Below are positions 1 through 8,774 of a stretch of 64,000 nucleotides of DNA, piece after piece (positions within the stretch are counted from its first letter, which is position 1; every line of letters begins with the position of its first letter). The notes under the pieces were generated by a model. That model worked only from the letters and a program-made list of their open reading frames with translations, was not told the DNA's origin and did no database searches. The stretch lies in NCBI GenBank assembly GCA_039969355.1, contig JBDVOA010000029.1, positions 124,001 to 188,000 on the forward strand. The letters run 5' to 3'. The position numbers were made by a program, and so were the translations under genes. Source of the stretch: JL08 sp039969355 (GTDB taxonomy: Bacteria; Pseudomonadota; Alphaproteobacteria; Rhodobacterales; Rhodobacteraceae).

Positions 1-99
1 AGTATGGGTTTTTCATAACGATCGAGTTCTGCGAGGACGAGCAGCACATGTCAAATGCAAAGCGATCTGTTTCTTGCTAATTTTGGTTGTGGACGCGGC

Positions 100-128
100 T
101 TGTCACCGGATGCATTGCATACTAGCGT
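100..128 (+). promoter_or_regulatory. Candidate sigma-70 promoter of the gcv operon
   Basis: TTGTCA at 100-105 and TAGCGT at 123-128 are separated by 17 bp. The -10 matches the consensus only at three positions. The site sits just ahead of the glycine riboswitch, where a promoter for the leader RNA is expected. No gene was recognised in bases 1-99. The assignment is weak and rests mainly on position and spacing. Confidence 0.3.
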
Positions 129-140
129 ATGCAGCGTTGA

Positions 141-298
141 AGCGGGAGAATCGGCACAAGCCGATGCCGAAGGAGCAACCGCCCCGGAAACTCTCAGGCC
201 TAAGGGACCGTGACAACTCAAAGCAACGACTCTGGAGAGTGGCGCGCACGCGTCCGCCGAAGGGATAACGATCTCAGGCGAAAGGACAGAGGGGGCAT
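141..298 (+). promoter_or_regulatory. Tandem glycine riboswitch upstream of gcvT
   Basis: Two glycine aptamers lie head to tail: aptamer I at about 141-214 and aptamer II at about 231-298. Each carries the family signature, a GGAGA-type 5' strand, a GCCGAAG(G) core and a CTCAGG...AAGGAC-type 3' strand (CCGAAGGAGCAA and CTCAGGCCTAAGGGACC in I; CCGAAGGGATAA and CTCAGGCGAAAGGACAG in II). The linker is about 16 nt. Glycine riboswitches upstream of gcv operons typically turn expression on when glycine is in excess, which fits the gcvT-gcvH-gcvP genes directly downstream. Confidence 0.95.
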
Positions 299-306
299 CG
301 AAACCG

Positions 307-323
307 CAGGCAAAAGGTGCCTG
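307..323 (+). promoter_or_regulatory. Possible expression-platform hairpin of the glycine riboswitch
   Basis: CAGGC (307-311) can pair with GCCTG (319-323) around a seven-base loop, just 3' of aptamer II. There is no U-tract, so it does not look like a classical terminator. It may instead take part in controlling access to the gcvT ribosome-binding region about 55 nt downstream. This is inference from position alone. Confidence 0.3.
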
Positions 324-390
324 TAGTATTCAATGCTGGTTTGCGTGAAAGCTTCTATTGCACGCGCGACAGCCATAAAGGAGCGGCTGT

Positions 391-1515
391 GTGTCGGAAT
401 TACTGAATACATCCTTGTTTGATCTGCACGTAGAGTTGGGCGCAAAAATGGTACCGTTCGCGGGCTATTCCATGCCTGTGCAATATCCGATGGGCGTCAT
501 GCAGGAGCACATCCATACTCGGACCAACGCCGGATTGTTTGACGTCAGCCATATGGGTCAGGTGGTGCTGCGTGGCCCCTCGTGGGACGCGGTTGCATTG
601 GCGTTTGAAACCCTTGTTCCGGTTGATGTGCTGGGACTCGCAGATGGCCGTCAACGGTATGGGTTTTTCACAAACGACGCTGGCGGGATCGAAGATGACC
701 TGATGTTCGCGCGACGCGGCGACGAATTGTTTGTGGTTGTGAATGCGGCCTGCAAAACTGCGGATATTGCGCGGATGCGTGATGCGCTTGAGCCTACAAT
801 TTCTGTTGATCTGCTCGATGAGCAGTCATTGATTGCGTTGCAGGGGCCAAAAGCTGTTGACGTTTTGGCCAGGCTTGATCCCCGGGCTGCCGAAATGCGG
901 TTTATGGACCTCGCGGAACTTAATCTTGACGGCATCTCTGTTTGGGCGTCGCGATCCGGGTATACCGGCGAGGACGGATACGAGATATTGGTGGCAGATG
1001 CCGACGCCGTCGGGCTGACTCAACTTTTGCTCGAAGCAGACGAAACCGCGCCAATCGGACTGGGCGCGCGCGACAGTTTGCGGCTTGAAGCGGGTCTCTG
1101 CCTTTATGGGCAGGACATGGATTCAGAAACAACTCCACTATCGGCTGCATTGGGATGGGCCATCCAGAAGGTGCGACGCAGTGGTGGTGCTCGGGAAGGC
1201 GGCTTCCCTGGCGCCGACGTCATTCTGGGTGAGTGGGCGGATAAACCAGCCAAAATTCGTGTCGGCCTTAGTCCCGAAGGGCGCGCACCAATGCGGACAG
1301 GCGTTGCACTGTTTGCGGATCAGACCTCAGACTCTAAAATCGGCACTGTCACCTCGGGCGGGTTCGGGCCAAGCGTGGAGGCCCCGGTCGCCATGGGGAT
1401 GGTGGCTTCGGATCATGCCTCGGTCGGCACGCAACTTTACGGTGATGTCAGGGGCAAAAGGCTGCCCGTTACAGTCGCAAAATTGCCTTTCGTCACCCCC
1501 GGATTCAAACGTTAA
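391..1515 (+). CDS. gcvT: Glycine cleavage system T protein (aminomethyltransferase)
   Basis: GcvT takes the aminomethyl group from lipoyl-GcvH and transfers the one-carbon unit to tetrahydrofolate, releasing ammonia. The 374-residue product has the family length and opening (LFDLHVELGAKMVPFAGYSMP), plus LFDVSHMGQ and the folate-binding region around YTGEDGYEI. The C-terminal barrel carries the TSGGFGPS segment. The start is GTG at 391, preceded by AAAGGAG at 377-383; no in-frame ATG fits the family N-terminus. It is first gene of gcvT-gcvH-gcvP and under control of the glycine riboswitch at 141-298. Confidence 0.96.
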   Translation: MSELLNTSLFDLHVELGAKMVPFAGYSMPVQYPMGVMQEHIHTRTNAGLFDVSHMGQVVLRGPSWDAVALAFETLVPVDVLGLADGRQRYGFFTNDAGGIEDDLMFARRGDELFVVVNAACKTADIARMRDALEPTISVDLLDEQSLIALQGPKAVDVLARLDPRAAEMRFMDLAELNLDGISVWASRSGYTGEDGYEILVADADAVGLTQLLLEADETAPIGLGARDSLRLEAGLCLYGQDMDSETTPLSAALGWAIQKVRRSGGAREGGFPGADVILGEWADKPAKIRVGLSPEGRAPMRTGVALFADQTSDSKIGTVTSGGFGPSVEAPVAMGMVASDHASVGTQLYGDVRGKRLPVTVAKLPFVTPGFKR

Positions 1516-1546
1516 TCACAAAGACAACCAGCAGGAGAGAGACAAT

Positions 1547-1906
1547 ATGAAATTTACTGAAGAACACGAGTGGCTGCGTCCAGAAGGCGATACAATGATC
1601 GTCGGCATTACCGAACACGCCGCCGAACAACTGGGCGATGTGGTTTTTATCGAACTGCCCGAAGTCGGACAGGCGATCACCAAGGACGATGAGGTCGTGG
1701 TGATCGAAAGCGTCAAAGCGGCTTCAGATATTCTGGCCCCTCTTGATGGTGTAATTACGGAAGTGAACGAAGCGCTGACCGATACGCCCAGCAAGGTCAA
1801 CGAAGACGCCGAAGGCGAGGCCTGGTTTTTCAAAATGACTCCTTCGGATACGTCCCAGCTTGACGACTACATGGACGAGGCCGGCTACAAAGCCTTTATC
1901 GGCTAA
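1547..1906 (+). CDS. gcvH: Glycine cleavage system H protein (lipoyl carrier)
   Basis: GcvH shuttles the aminomethyl group on a lipoylated lysine between GcvP and GcvT. The 119-residue protein starts MKFTEEHEWL and contains the lipoylation motif VVVIESVKAASDI, with the acceptor lysine in ESVKA. ATG at 1547 follows a GGAGAGA Shine-Dalgarno at 1533-1539. A longer in-frame reading begins inside gcvT, but the ATG at 1547 gives the canonical protein. It lies 31 bp after gcvT in the same operon. Confidence 0.97.
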   Translation: MKFTEEHEWLRPEGDTMIVGITEHAAEQLGDVVFIELPEVGQAITKDDEVVVIESVKAASDILAPLDGVITEVNEALTDTPSKVNEDAEGEAWFFKMTPSDTSQLDDYMDEAGYKAFIG

Positions 1907-1996
1907 GCGCCCGTGGGCCGGAAGCATCCGGCAGGAAATTATGAACAAATGAAGCCAAACGTACCTGCGGGTGCTTTGGCCATGAGGGAGCATGAT

Positions 1997-4846
1997 ATGC
2001 CGTTCAAGCCAACAGAGTATTTGCCATACGATTTTGCCAATCGCCGTCACATCGGACCATCTGCGACAGAGATGGAAGGGATGCTTGACGTTGTCGGCGC
2101 CGATAGTCTTGACGCCTTAATTGATGACACGCTGCCAGTCGCAATTCGTCAGAAAGAGCCGCTTGATTTCGGCAAGGCCAAATCTGAGCGCGAATTGCTG
2201 CACCACATGCGGGTCACTGCACAAAAAAACAAGGTTCTGACCTCTCTGATCGGCCAAGGATATCACGGCACAGTCACGCCACCGGCAATCCAGCGCAACA
2301 TCTTTGAGAACCCCGCGTGGTACACGGCATATACGCCTTATCAACCCGAGATTTCGCAAGGCCGGCTCGAAGCGCTGCTTAACTTTCAGACAATGGTTAG
2401 CGATCTGACCGGGCTTGAAATTGCAAATGCGTCGCTTCTGGACGAAGCCACCGCCTGCGCTGAGGCTATGACCATGGCGCAACGCGTTGCCAAATCCAAA
2501 GCCAAAGCGTTTTTCGTGGATCGCGATTGCCATCCGCAGAATATTGCTGTGATTCAGACGCGCGCGGCGCCTTTGGGGATCGAAGTCATTGTTGGAAACC
2601 CGGACAAGATGAAGGCTGACGAGGTCTTTGGCGCTCTGTTCCAATACCCCGGCACCTATGGCCACGTACGCGACTTTACCGATCATATTGCGGCCTTGCA
2701 CGAGTCCAAAGCCATCGCTGTAGTGTCAGCGGACCCTCTCTCGCTGACACTGCTGAAAGAACCCGGCGCGATGGGCGCTGATATTGCCGTCGGGACCACA
2801 CAGCGCTTTGGCGTGCCATTGGGCTATGGAGGCCCACATGCCGCCTATATGGCGACAAAAGCAAATTATGCGCGCTCAATGCCGGGGCGGCTGGTCGGTG
2901 TCTCAATAGATTCCCATGGCAACCGGGTTTATCGTCTGAGCCTGCAAACCCGTGAGCAACACATTCGCCGCGAAAAGGCTACGTCGAATGTCTGTACTGC
3001 TCAGGCTTTACTGGCCGTCATGGCCTCAATGTACGCCGTGTTTCATGGACCTGCCGGCCTCAAAGCAATTGCCCAGCGCATTCATCGCAAGACCGTGCGG
3101 CTGGCCAAGGGCCTTGAATCTATAGGGTTCAAAGTAGACCCCAAGAGCTTTTTTGACACTATTACCGTTGATGTCGGCCCACTTCAGGCGGCGGTGATGA
3201 AATCCGCAGTGGATGAAAAGATCAACCTGCGCAAAGTTGGCGAGACCCGTGTGGGGATTACGCTGGATGAGTGCACACGCCCGGAAAACATCGAGGCTGT
3301 CTGGCGCGCCTTTGGCCTTGTTCAGGCCGACGATGATTTCAAACCGGAATACCGCGTCCCCGAGAACCTTCACCGCAAGACAGAATATCTGATTCATCCG
3401 ATTTTCCACATGAACCGGGCCGAGACCGAAATGATGCGTTATATGCGTCGTTTGGCGGATCGGGATCTGGCGCTGGATCGCGCTATGATTCCACTGGGGT
3501 CCTGCACAATGAAACTAAATTCAGCCGCCGAAATGATACCTGTCAGCTGGCGCGAATTTTCACGTCTGCACCCGTTTGTGCCCGACAATCAGGCTGTCGG
3601 TTATCACGAACTGATTGGTGATCTGAGCGATAAACTTTGTGATATCACGGGATATGCCGCTATTTCGATGCAACCCAATTCTGGCGCTCAGGGCGAATAT
3701 GCCGGTCTTCTGACCATTTCGGCATACCACCGCTCGAACGATCAGGGGCACCGCAATATCTGCCTGATCCCGACGTCTGCGCATGGAACAAACCCGGCCA
3801 GCGCCCAAATGGTCGGCTGGAAGGTTGTTCCAGTGAAATCTGCCGAAAACGGCGATATCGACCTCGACGATTTCCGAGCCAAAGCAGAACAGCATTCCGA
3901 AAACCTGGCAGGCTCTATGGTGACCTACCCGTCTACACATGGCGTATTTGAGGAAACCATCATCGATGTGTGCAACATTGTGCATGATCATGGCGGTCAG
4001 GTTTACATCGACGGCGCAAACATGAACGCGATGGTCGGACTGTCTCGCCCCGGCGATCTTGGGGGTGATGTGAGCCACCTCAATCTGCACAAAACGTTCT
4101 GCATTCCGCACGGCGGCGGCGGCCCCGGCATGGGCCCCATTGGGGTCAAGGCGCATCTTGTGCCGCACCTGCCAGGTCATGCAATGACTGGTGGCACTGA
4201 AGGACCGGTATCCTCAGCGCCGTTCGGGTCGCCATCTCTGCTGCCGATCAGCTGGGCCTATTGCCTGATGATGGGTGGCGAGGGACTGGCGCAGGCAACC
4301 CGCGTAGCCATTCTGAATGCCAACTACATCGCAAAGCGATTAGAAGGCTCGTTTGACGTGCTCTATCGCGGCAAAACGGGTCGCGTGGCACACGAATGCA
4401 TCATCGACACGCGGCCCTATGCAGACAGCGCGGGCGTCACAGTTGACGATATCGCCAAACGACTTATCGATTGCGGCTTCCACGCTCCTACGATGAGCTG
4501 GCCGGTGGCTGGTACGTTGATGATTGAGCCAACGGAAAGTGAAAACCGGGCGGAGCTTGACCGGTTTTGCGATGCAATGCTCGCAATCCGGGCCGAAATT
4601 GCGGATATCGAAGAGGGGCGGATAGACAAGGATAACAATCCCCTGAAAAACGCGCCGCACACCGTTGAAGATCTCGTCAGCGACTGGGATCGGCCCTATT
4701 CACGCGAGCAGGGATGCTTCCCTCCCGGTGCCTTCCGGGTCGACAAATACTGGCCACCAGTCAACCGTGTCGACAACGTTTATGGAGATCGCAACCTTGT
4801 ATGCACCTGTCCGCCGATGGAGGACTACGCCGAAGCGGCAGAATAA
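1997..4846 (+). CDS. gcvP: Glycine dehydrogenase (decarboxylating), P protein
   Basis: GcvP is the PLP enzyme that decarboxylates glycine and loads the aminomethyl group onto GcvH. The 949-residue protein is the fused, single-chain form, with both the N-terminal and C-terminal aminotransferase-like halves present. The PLP lysine lies in LNLHKTFCIPHGGGGPGMGP, and the N-terminus YDFANRRHIGPS is typical. ATG at 1997 is chosen because GAGGGAG lies at 1984-1990; an in-frame GTG at 1913 would add 28 unconserved residues. The 90-bp gap after gcvH is larger than expected but holds no gene. The 3' end is almost back to back with the convergent permease gene. Confidence 0.97.
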   Translation: MPFKPTEYLPYDFANRRHIGPSATEMEGMLDVVGADSLDALIDDTLPVAIRQKEPLDFGKAKSERELLHHMRVTAQKNKVLTSLIGQGYHGTVTPPAIQRNIFENPAWYTAYTPYQPEISQGRLEALLNFQTMVSDLTGLEIANASLLDEATACAEAMTMAQRVAKSKAKAFFVDRDCHPQNIAVIQTRAAPLGIEVIVGNPDKMKADEVFGALFQYPGTYGHVRDFTDHIAALHESKAIAVVSADPLSLTLLKEPGAMGADIAVGTTQRFGVPLGYGGPHAAYMATKANYARSMPGRLVGVSIDSHGNRVYRLSLQTREQHIRREKATSNVCTAQALLAVMASMYAVFHGPAGLKAIAQRIHRKTVRLAKGLESIGFKVDPKSFFDTITVDVGPLQAAVMKSAVDEKINLRKVGETRVGITLDECTRPENIEAVWRAFGLVQADDDFKPEYRVPENLHRKTEYLIHPIFHMNRAETEMMRYMRRLADRDLALDRAMIPLGSCTMKLNSAAEMIPVSWREFSRLHPFVPDNQAVGYHELIGDLSDKLCDITGYAAISMQPNSGAQGEYAGLLTISAYHRSNDQGHRNICLIPTSAHGTNPASAQMVGWKVVPVKSAENGDIDLDDFRAKAEQHSENLAGSMVTYPSTHGVFEETIIDVCNIVHDHGGQVYIDGANMNAMVGLSRPGDLGGDVSHLNLHKTFCIPHGGGGPGMGPIGVKAHLVPHLPGHAMTGGTEGPVSSAPFGSPSLLPISWAYCLMMGGEGLAQATRVAILNANYIAKRLEGSFDVLYRGKTGRVAHECIIDTRPYADSAGVTVDDIAKRLIDCGFHAPTMSWPVAGTLMIEPTESENRAELDRFCDAMLAIRAEIADIEEGRIDKDNNPLKNAPHTVEDLVSDWDRPYSREQGCFPPGAFRVDKYWPPVNRVDNVYGDRNLVCTCPPMEDYAEAAE

Positions 4847-4849
4847 AGC

Positions 4850-7378
4850 CTACTCGCGCGCCCTGAGCACCTGAGCGGGGCGCGCGGCAAGGGGTCGCCA
4901 CGCAAAGGCAAGGCCTGCGAGCAATGTGGCAATGATGCCGCCCGTAATGATGCCAATCGCCGATGGCCAGATGACAGAAAAATCGGTTTCCATTACATAA
5001 TAGCTGACCGCCCAACCGCCGGCGATTCCTGCGGCTAGGGCCACTAGTCCAGCCGCGGCACCAAGCAACGCAGCGCGAAGTGCAAAACTGGACAGGATGC
5101 GCTTGCGTGAAGCACCAAGTGTCTTCAGTACCGCCGCCTCGTAAGTGCGTGCGCCTTCCCCTGCCGCAGCAGCCCCGATCAAGACAAGAAATCCGGTCAA
5201 AAGCGTCGCCGCAGCCCCGTAGGATGTCGCCGCAGCGAGACCAGACAAGACCTCTGACACACGATCAATCGCATCACGCACACGGATCGCAGTGATGTTG
5301 GGATAAGCGTTCGACAGATCCCGCAGGATCGCGGCCTCGGCTTGTGGTTCTGCATAGACTGTCGAAATAAAGCTGTGTGGTGCACCCGCCAAAGCTGCCG
5401 GGTTCATCGTCAGGATAAAGCCGATCCCACCGGTGGAAAAATCCACTTCGCGGAAGCTGGTGATGGTGGCGGTGATATCACGGCCCAGAACATTAATGGT
5501 CAGCGTATCGCCCAGCGATAGCCCCATTTCCTCGGCTTCTTCAGCGGCGAAACTGATTTGAGGCGGACCGGCATAATCTTCGGGCCACCATTCACCTGCT
5601 GTGATGCGCGTGCCGTCTGGCGGCAAATTGGCGTATGTGACCCCCCGGTCGCCTCGCAGCACCCAGTGCTCGCCACCAACTTCTTTGGCGGGTCTTCCAT
5701 TGATGGTAGTGATGACGCCACGCAACATCGGCGCGCTTTCGACTTCGCGAACGGCATCGTCACTGGCCAGCCGTTCGTTAAAGCCGTCCATTTGGTCCTT
5801 CTGGATATCAACAAAAAAGTATGAAGGCGCGACTTCCGGCAATTGACCCGAAATGGCGTTGCGCAAGTTTCCATCGATCTGACCAACGGCGGCAAGCACG
5901 GAAAGACCAAGCCCAAGTGACAGTACAACCGACGCTGCACCCTCTCGCGACCCACCAATTGCGCCCAACGCCCACCGGAGTACTGGGCGGTTCTGCGCAA
6001 TGCGCCCACCGCGCCGCGACAGCCAACGGATCAGCAAGGCTGCCAAGGCCAGCAACAAAAGCGCACCTGCAATCCCGCCTGCCGCCCCCAGCGTAAGCTT
6101 CCAGGTCCCGCTGAACAACCCGGCCAAACCGATCAACGCGGCAAGGCCAATCGCAATAACAATCAGATACCGAAAAGGCGGCAGCATCTTGCCCGCCCCA
6201 AGGGCATCACGAAACAGCGTCGCGGCGCGCACTTCTTCCGTGCGTGCAAGAGGCCAAAGCGTAAAAATCAATGCGGTGAGCGCACCATAAATTCCCGCCT
6301 CGATCAACGGCGCGGGATACAGCGCAAAGGCGGCAGGAATGGGCAACCGAGCCTCGATCAACGGGGCAAGCAAGAGCGGAATCAAACCACCAAGCAGCAA
6401 CCCGATGAATATACCGGCAATGCTGAGAATCCCGATCTGGATAAAATAAGTCTGGAAGATCGTGGCACGGTTTGCCCCCAGTGTGCGCAACGTTGCAATC
6501 ACGTTGGTTTTGCCGGCGAGATACGCGCGCACTGCCGCAGAAACACCAACCCCTCCAACGGCGAGGCCCGACAGCCCTACAAGCACAAGGAATGCGCCGA
6601 GCCGTTCAACAAATCTGGCCACGCCAGGGGCGCCATTTCGGGCATCAGTCCAATCCAGGCCAGAGTTTTGGAATTGCGCCTCTGCCTCTTCTTCCAGCGC
6701 GGCAAGATCGGTCCCCTCGGGCAGTTGCAGACGGTATTTCGTCTCGAACCGTGTGCCAGGCGCAATCAGGCCCGAGTTCTCCAGACTTTGGGTTGCGACG
6801 ATGGTGCGAGGCCCCAGCGTAAAGCCGCCCGCCGCCGCGTCGGGTTCGGCCGTGAGTTCTGCCATGAGCACGAAGTTTTGTGTGCCCAGTGCAAAAGTAT
6901 CGCCAATGTCCATTCCCATTCGGTCAATTAAAGCGCGGTGCATCACCGCGCCCGGCAGATTGTCCTGCCCCTCAAAGGCGACATCTAATGGCATTTCTGG
7001 CGTCAGGACAACTTCACCAATTAGCGGGTAGATGCCGTCGACGGATTTGACCTGCGTCAGCCCTCGCTCGGTTTCACTGCCCCGCGTAGCCACCGCCATA
7101 GACCTGAAGTCCACAACTTCAGACACCGTAAGCGCGTTTTGGGTCATCCAGGCGCGCTCCTCCGGTTCGGCAAATCTGTAGGTGAATTCAATTTCGGCAT
7201 CGCCGCCTAACAGGGCGGCGCCTTCGCGCACCAAACCAGCCTCGATACTTGCACGAACTGACCCGACAGCGGCAATGGCAGCGACACCAAGGGCAAGACA
7301 TGCCAGAAAAATACGAAACCCATGTAGGCCGCCACGGAGCTCGCGACGCGCAAATTTCGCGGCGAGGCGCAGGCTCAT
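4850..7378 (-). CDS. ABC transporter permease, FtsX/YbbP (MacB-like) family
   Basis: This large (842 aa) membrane protein has two FtsX-type permease modules. An N-terminal membrane helix (LACLALGVAAIAAVGSVRASI) is followed by a periplasmic domain and helices near residues 260-480. A second periplasmic domain and a final FtsX core (AATLLTGFLVLIGAAAAGEGARTYE) end the protein. The start overlaps the stop of the ATPase gene by 4 nt, so the two are translationally coupled. It resembles E. coli YbbP, predicted to extract lipophilic or lipoprotein-type substrates from the inner membrane. The adjacent TesA-like esterase reproduces the known ybbA-ybbP-tesA neighbourhood. The substrate is unknown. Confidence 0.88.
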   Translation of the reverse strand: MSLRLAAKFARRELRGGLHGFRIFLACLALGVAAIAAVGSVRASIEAGLVREGAALLGGDAEIEFTYRFAEPEERAWMTQNALTVSEVVDFRSMAVATRGSETERGLTQVKSVDGIYPLIGEVVLTPEMPLDVAFEGQDNLPGAVMHRALIDRMGMDIGDTFALGTQNFVLMAELTAEPDAAAGGFTLGPRTIVATQSLENSGLIAPGTRFETKYRLQLPEGTDLAALEEEAEAQFQNSGLDWTDARNGAPGVARFVERLGAFLVLVGLSGLAVGGVGVSAAVRAYLAGKTNVIATLRTLGANRATIFQTYFIQIGILSIAGIFIGLLLGGLIPLLLAPLIEARLPIPAAFALYPAPLIEAGIYGALTALIFTLWPLARTEEVRAATLFRDALGAGKMLPPFRYLIVIAIGLAALIGLAGLFSGTWKLTLGAAGGIAGALLLLALAALLIRWLSRRGGRIAQNRPVLRWALGAIGGSREGAASVVLSLGLGLSVLAAVGQIDGNLRNAISGQLPEVAPSYFFVDIQKDQMDGFNERLASDDAVREVESAPMLRGVITTINGRPAKEVGGEHWVLRGDRGVTYANLPPDGTRITAGEWWPEDYAGPPQISFAAEEAEEMGLSLGDTLTINVLGRDITATITSFREVDFSTGGIGFILTMNPAALAGAPHSFISTVYAEPQAEAAILRDLSNAYPNITAIRVRDAIDRVSEVLSGLAAATSYGAAATLLTGFLVLIGAAAAGEGARTYEAAVLKTLGASRKRILSSFALRAALLGAAAGLVALAAGIAGGWAVSYYVMETDFSVIWPSAIGIITGGIIATLLAGLAFAWRPLAARPAQVLRARE

Positions 7379-8067
7379 TCTGCGGCTTCCCGCGCGGCTT
7401 CGTCGATTTCGCCATCGCGCAGTCGTATGACGCGGTCGCAGCGAGCGGCGAGACTGTTGGAATGAGTCACAAGAACAAGCGTCGCACCATGCCGATCCCG
7501 CAAACCGAACAAAAGATCGATAATCGCCGCACCATTGGTTCCGTCAAGATTGCCAGTTGGTTCGTCGGCCAACAGAATATCGGGTCGCGGGGCTGATGCG
7601 CGGGCCAGCGCCACGCGTTGTTGCTCACCCCCAGACATTTGTGCCGGATAATGATCGGCGCGATGGGACAGGCCTACAGCCTCCAGCTCCTCCCCGGCTC
7701 GCTTGAAGGCGTCGCGTGTACCCGCCAATTCCAACGGGGTTGCGACATTTTCCAACGCTGTCATTGTGGGAATGAGGTGGAAGGATTGGAAAACCACCCC
7801 CATATGTTCCAGACGAAAGCGGGCCAATGCGTCTTCGTCCATCGCCGTGAGGTCATGGCCGAGTGCACTGATAGTTCCACCGGTGGCCTGCTCAAGACCA
7901 CCCATTAGCATGAGGAGAGATGATTTGCCTGACCCAGATGGACCGACCAGCCCAAGCGTCTCACCGCGTGCCACATCAAGCGTAATGCCATGCAATATGT
8001 CGACACGCCCGGCGTTCCCATCCAACGAAAGAGCGGCATTCCTCAATGAGATAACGGTCTCTGTCAT
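7375..8067 (-). CDS. ABC transporter ATP-binding protein, YbbA/LolD type
   Basis: This is a 230-residue nucleotide-binding subunit. It has Walker A GPSGSGKS, the Q-loop, the signature MSGGEQQRVALARA, Walker B ILLADEPTGNLD and a switch histidine in LVTHS. The start at 8067 gives MTETVISLRNAALS; an in-frame codon 117 bp upstream would extend it into the esterase gene on the other strand and is rejected. It drives the permease at 4850-7378, with which it overlaps by 4 nt. The short divergent gap to the esterase gene (8068-8116) presumably holds both promoters. Confidence 0.92.
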   Translation of the reverse strand: MTETVISLRNAALSLDGNAGRVDILHGITLDVARGETLGLVGPSGSGKSSLLMLMGGLEQATGGTISALGHDLTAMDEDALARFRLEHMGVVFQSFHLIPTMTALENVATPLELAGTRDAFKRAGEELEAVGLSHRADHYPAQMSGGEQQRVALARASAPRPDILLADEPTGNLDGTNGAAIIDLLFGLRDRHGATLVLVTHSNSLAARCDRVIRLRDGEIDEAAREAAE

Positions 8068-8116
8068 AAATGTCGCCTTTTGGTTGCGTCTTTTTGCATA
8101 TGGAGCAGTAGGCACG

Positions 8117-8770
8117 ATGCGCAAGCTTTGTTTGGCAATTGTTTTGATTTTTGCACCCGGTGTTGTCGCCGCGCAGGAGGTCACGATCGCCGCCCTTGGC
8201 GACAGCCTGACTCAGGGTTATGGGCTACAACAGGCAGATGGGTTTGTCCCCCAGCTTGCAGCGTGGCTGAACAATGAGGGCGTCGGAAATGTCCGGCTCG
8301 TCAATGCCGGCGTATCGGGCGATACCACGGCAGGGGGGCTGGCGCGCGCAGCATGGACGCTGACGCCGGATGTGGACGCCATGATTCTGACGCTGGGTGG
8401 CAACGACTTGTTACGCGGTATTGATCCGGCAGCGAGTCGTGCAAACCTCAGCGGGATATTGCAGGTGGCGCGTGAGGCAGATGTTGACGTCCTGTTAATT
8501 GGGCTGGAGGCCCCAAACAACTATGGCCCCGATTACAAGGAAGCCTTTGATGCCATGTACGCTGATCTGGCACAGGAATTCGATGCATTATATTTGCCCA
8601 GTTTCTTTGCCGGTATCACAGGTGGGGCAGCATTGCGCGATACTGATGCTAAATTGGTTGTTCCGTTCATGCAGAGTGACGGAATCCATCCAAACCCGAA
8701 AGGCGTGATCAACATTGTCGCTGCTATTGGCCCTTCGGTTGTCGATTTGATCAACCGCGCAAGAAAGTAA
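8117..8770 (+). CDS. SGNH/GDSL esterase (TesA-like arylesterase / lysophospholipase L1)
   Basis: The 217-residue protein has a signal peptide (MRKLCLAIVLIFAPGVVAAQ) and is likely periplasmic. SGNH block I is ALGDSLTQGYG with the nucleophile serine, block II contains the NAGVSGDTTAGG glycine, block III is LGGNDLLRG with the oxyanion asparagine, and block V DGIHPN carries the Asp and His. The family hydrolyses thioesters, aryl esters or lysophospholipids. It is divergent from the YbbA/YbbP-type transporter, a widely conserved pairing suggesting a shared role in lipid handling. Confidence 0.92.
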   Translation: MRKLCLAIVLIFAPGVVAAQEVTIAALGDSLTQGYGLQQADGFVPQLAAWLNNEGVGNVRLVNAGVSGDTTAGGLARAAWTLTPDVDAMILTLGGNDLLRGIDPAASRANLSGILQVAREADVDVLLIGLEAPNNYGPDYKEAFDAMYADLAQEFDALYLPSFFAGITGGAALRDTDAKLVVPFMQSDGIHPNPKGVINIVAAIGPSVVDLINRARK

Positions 8771-8774
8771 TGCC

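Noticed and set aside
1913..1996. Upstream GTG start for gcvP
   Set aside because: ATG 1997 has a strong GAGGGAG Shine-Dalgarno and the conserved N-terminus; the extra residues look unconserved.
7703..8116. Extension of the esterase reading frame upstream into the ATPase gene
   Set aside because: This overlaps a well-supported gene on the other strand; the signal peptide starts at 8117.
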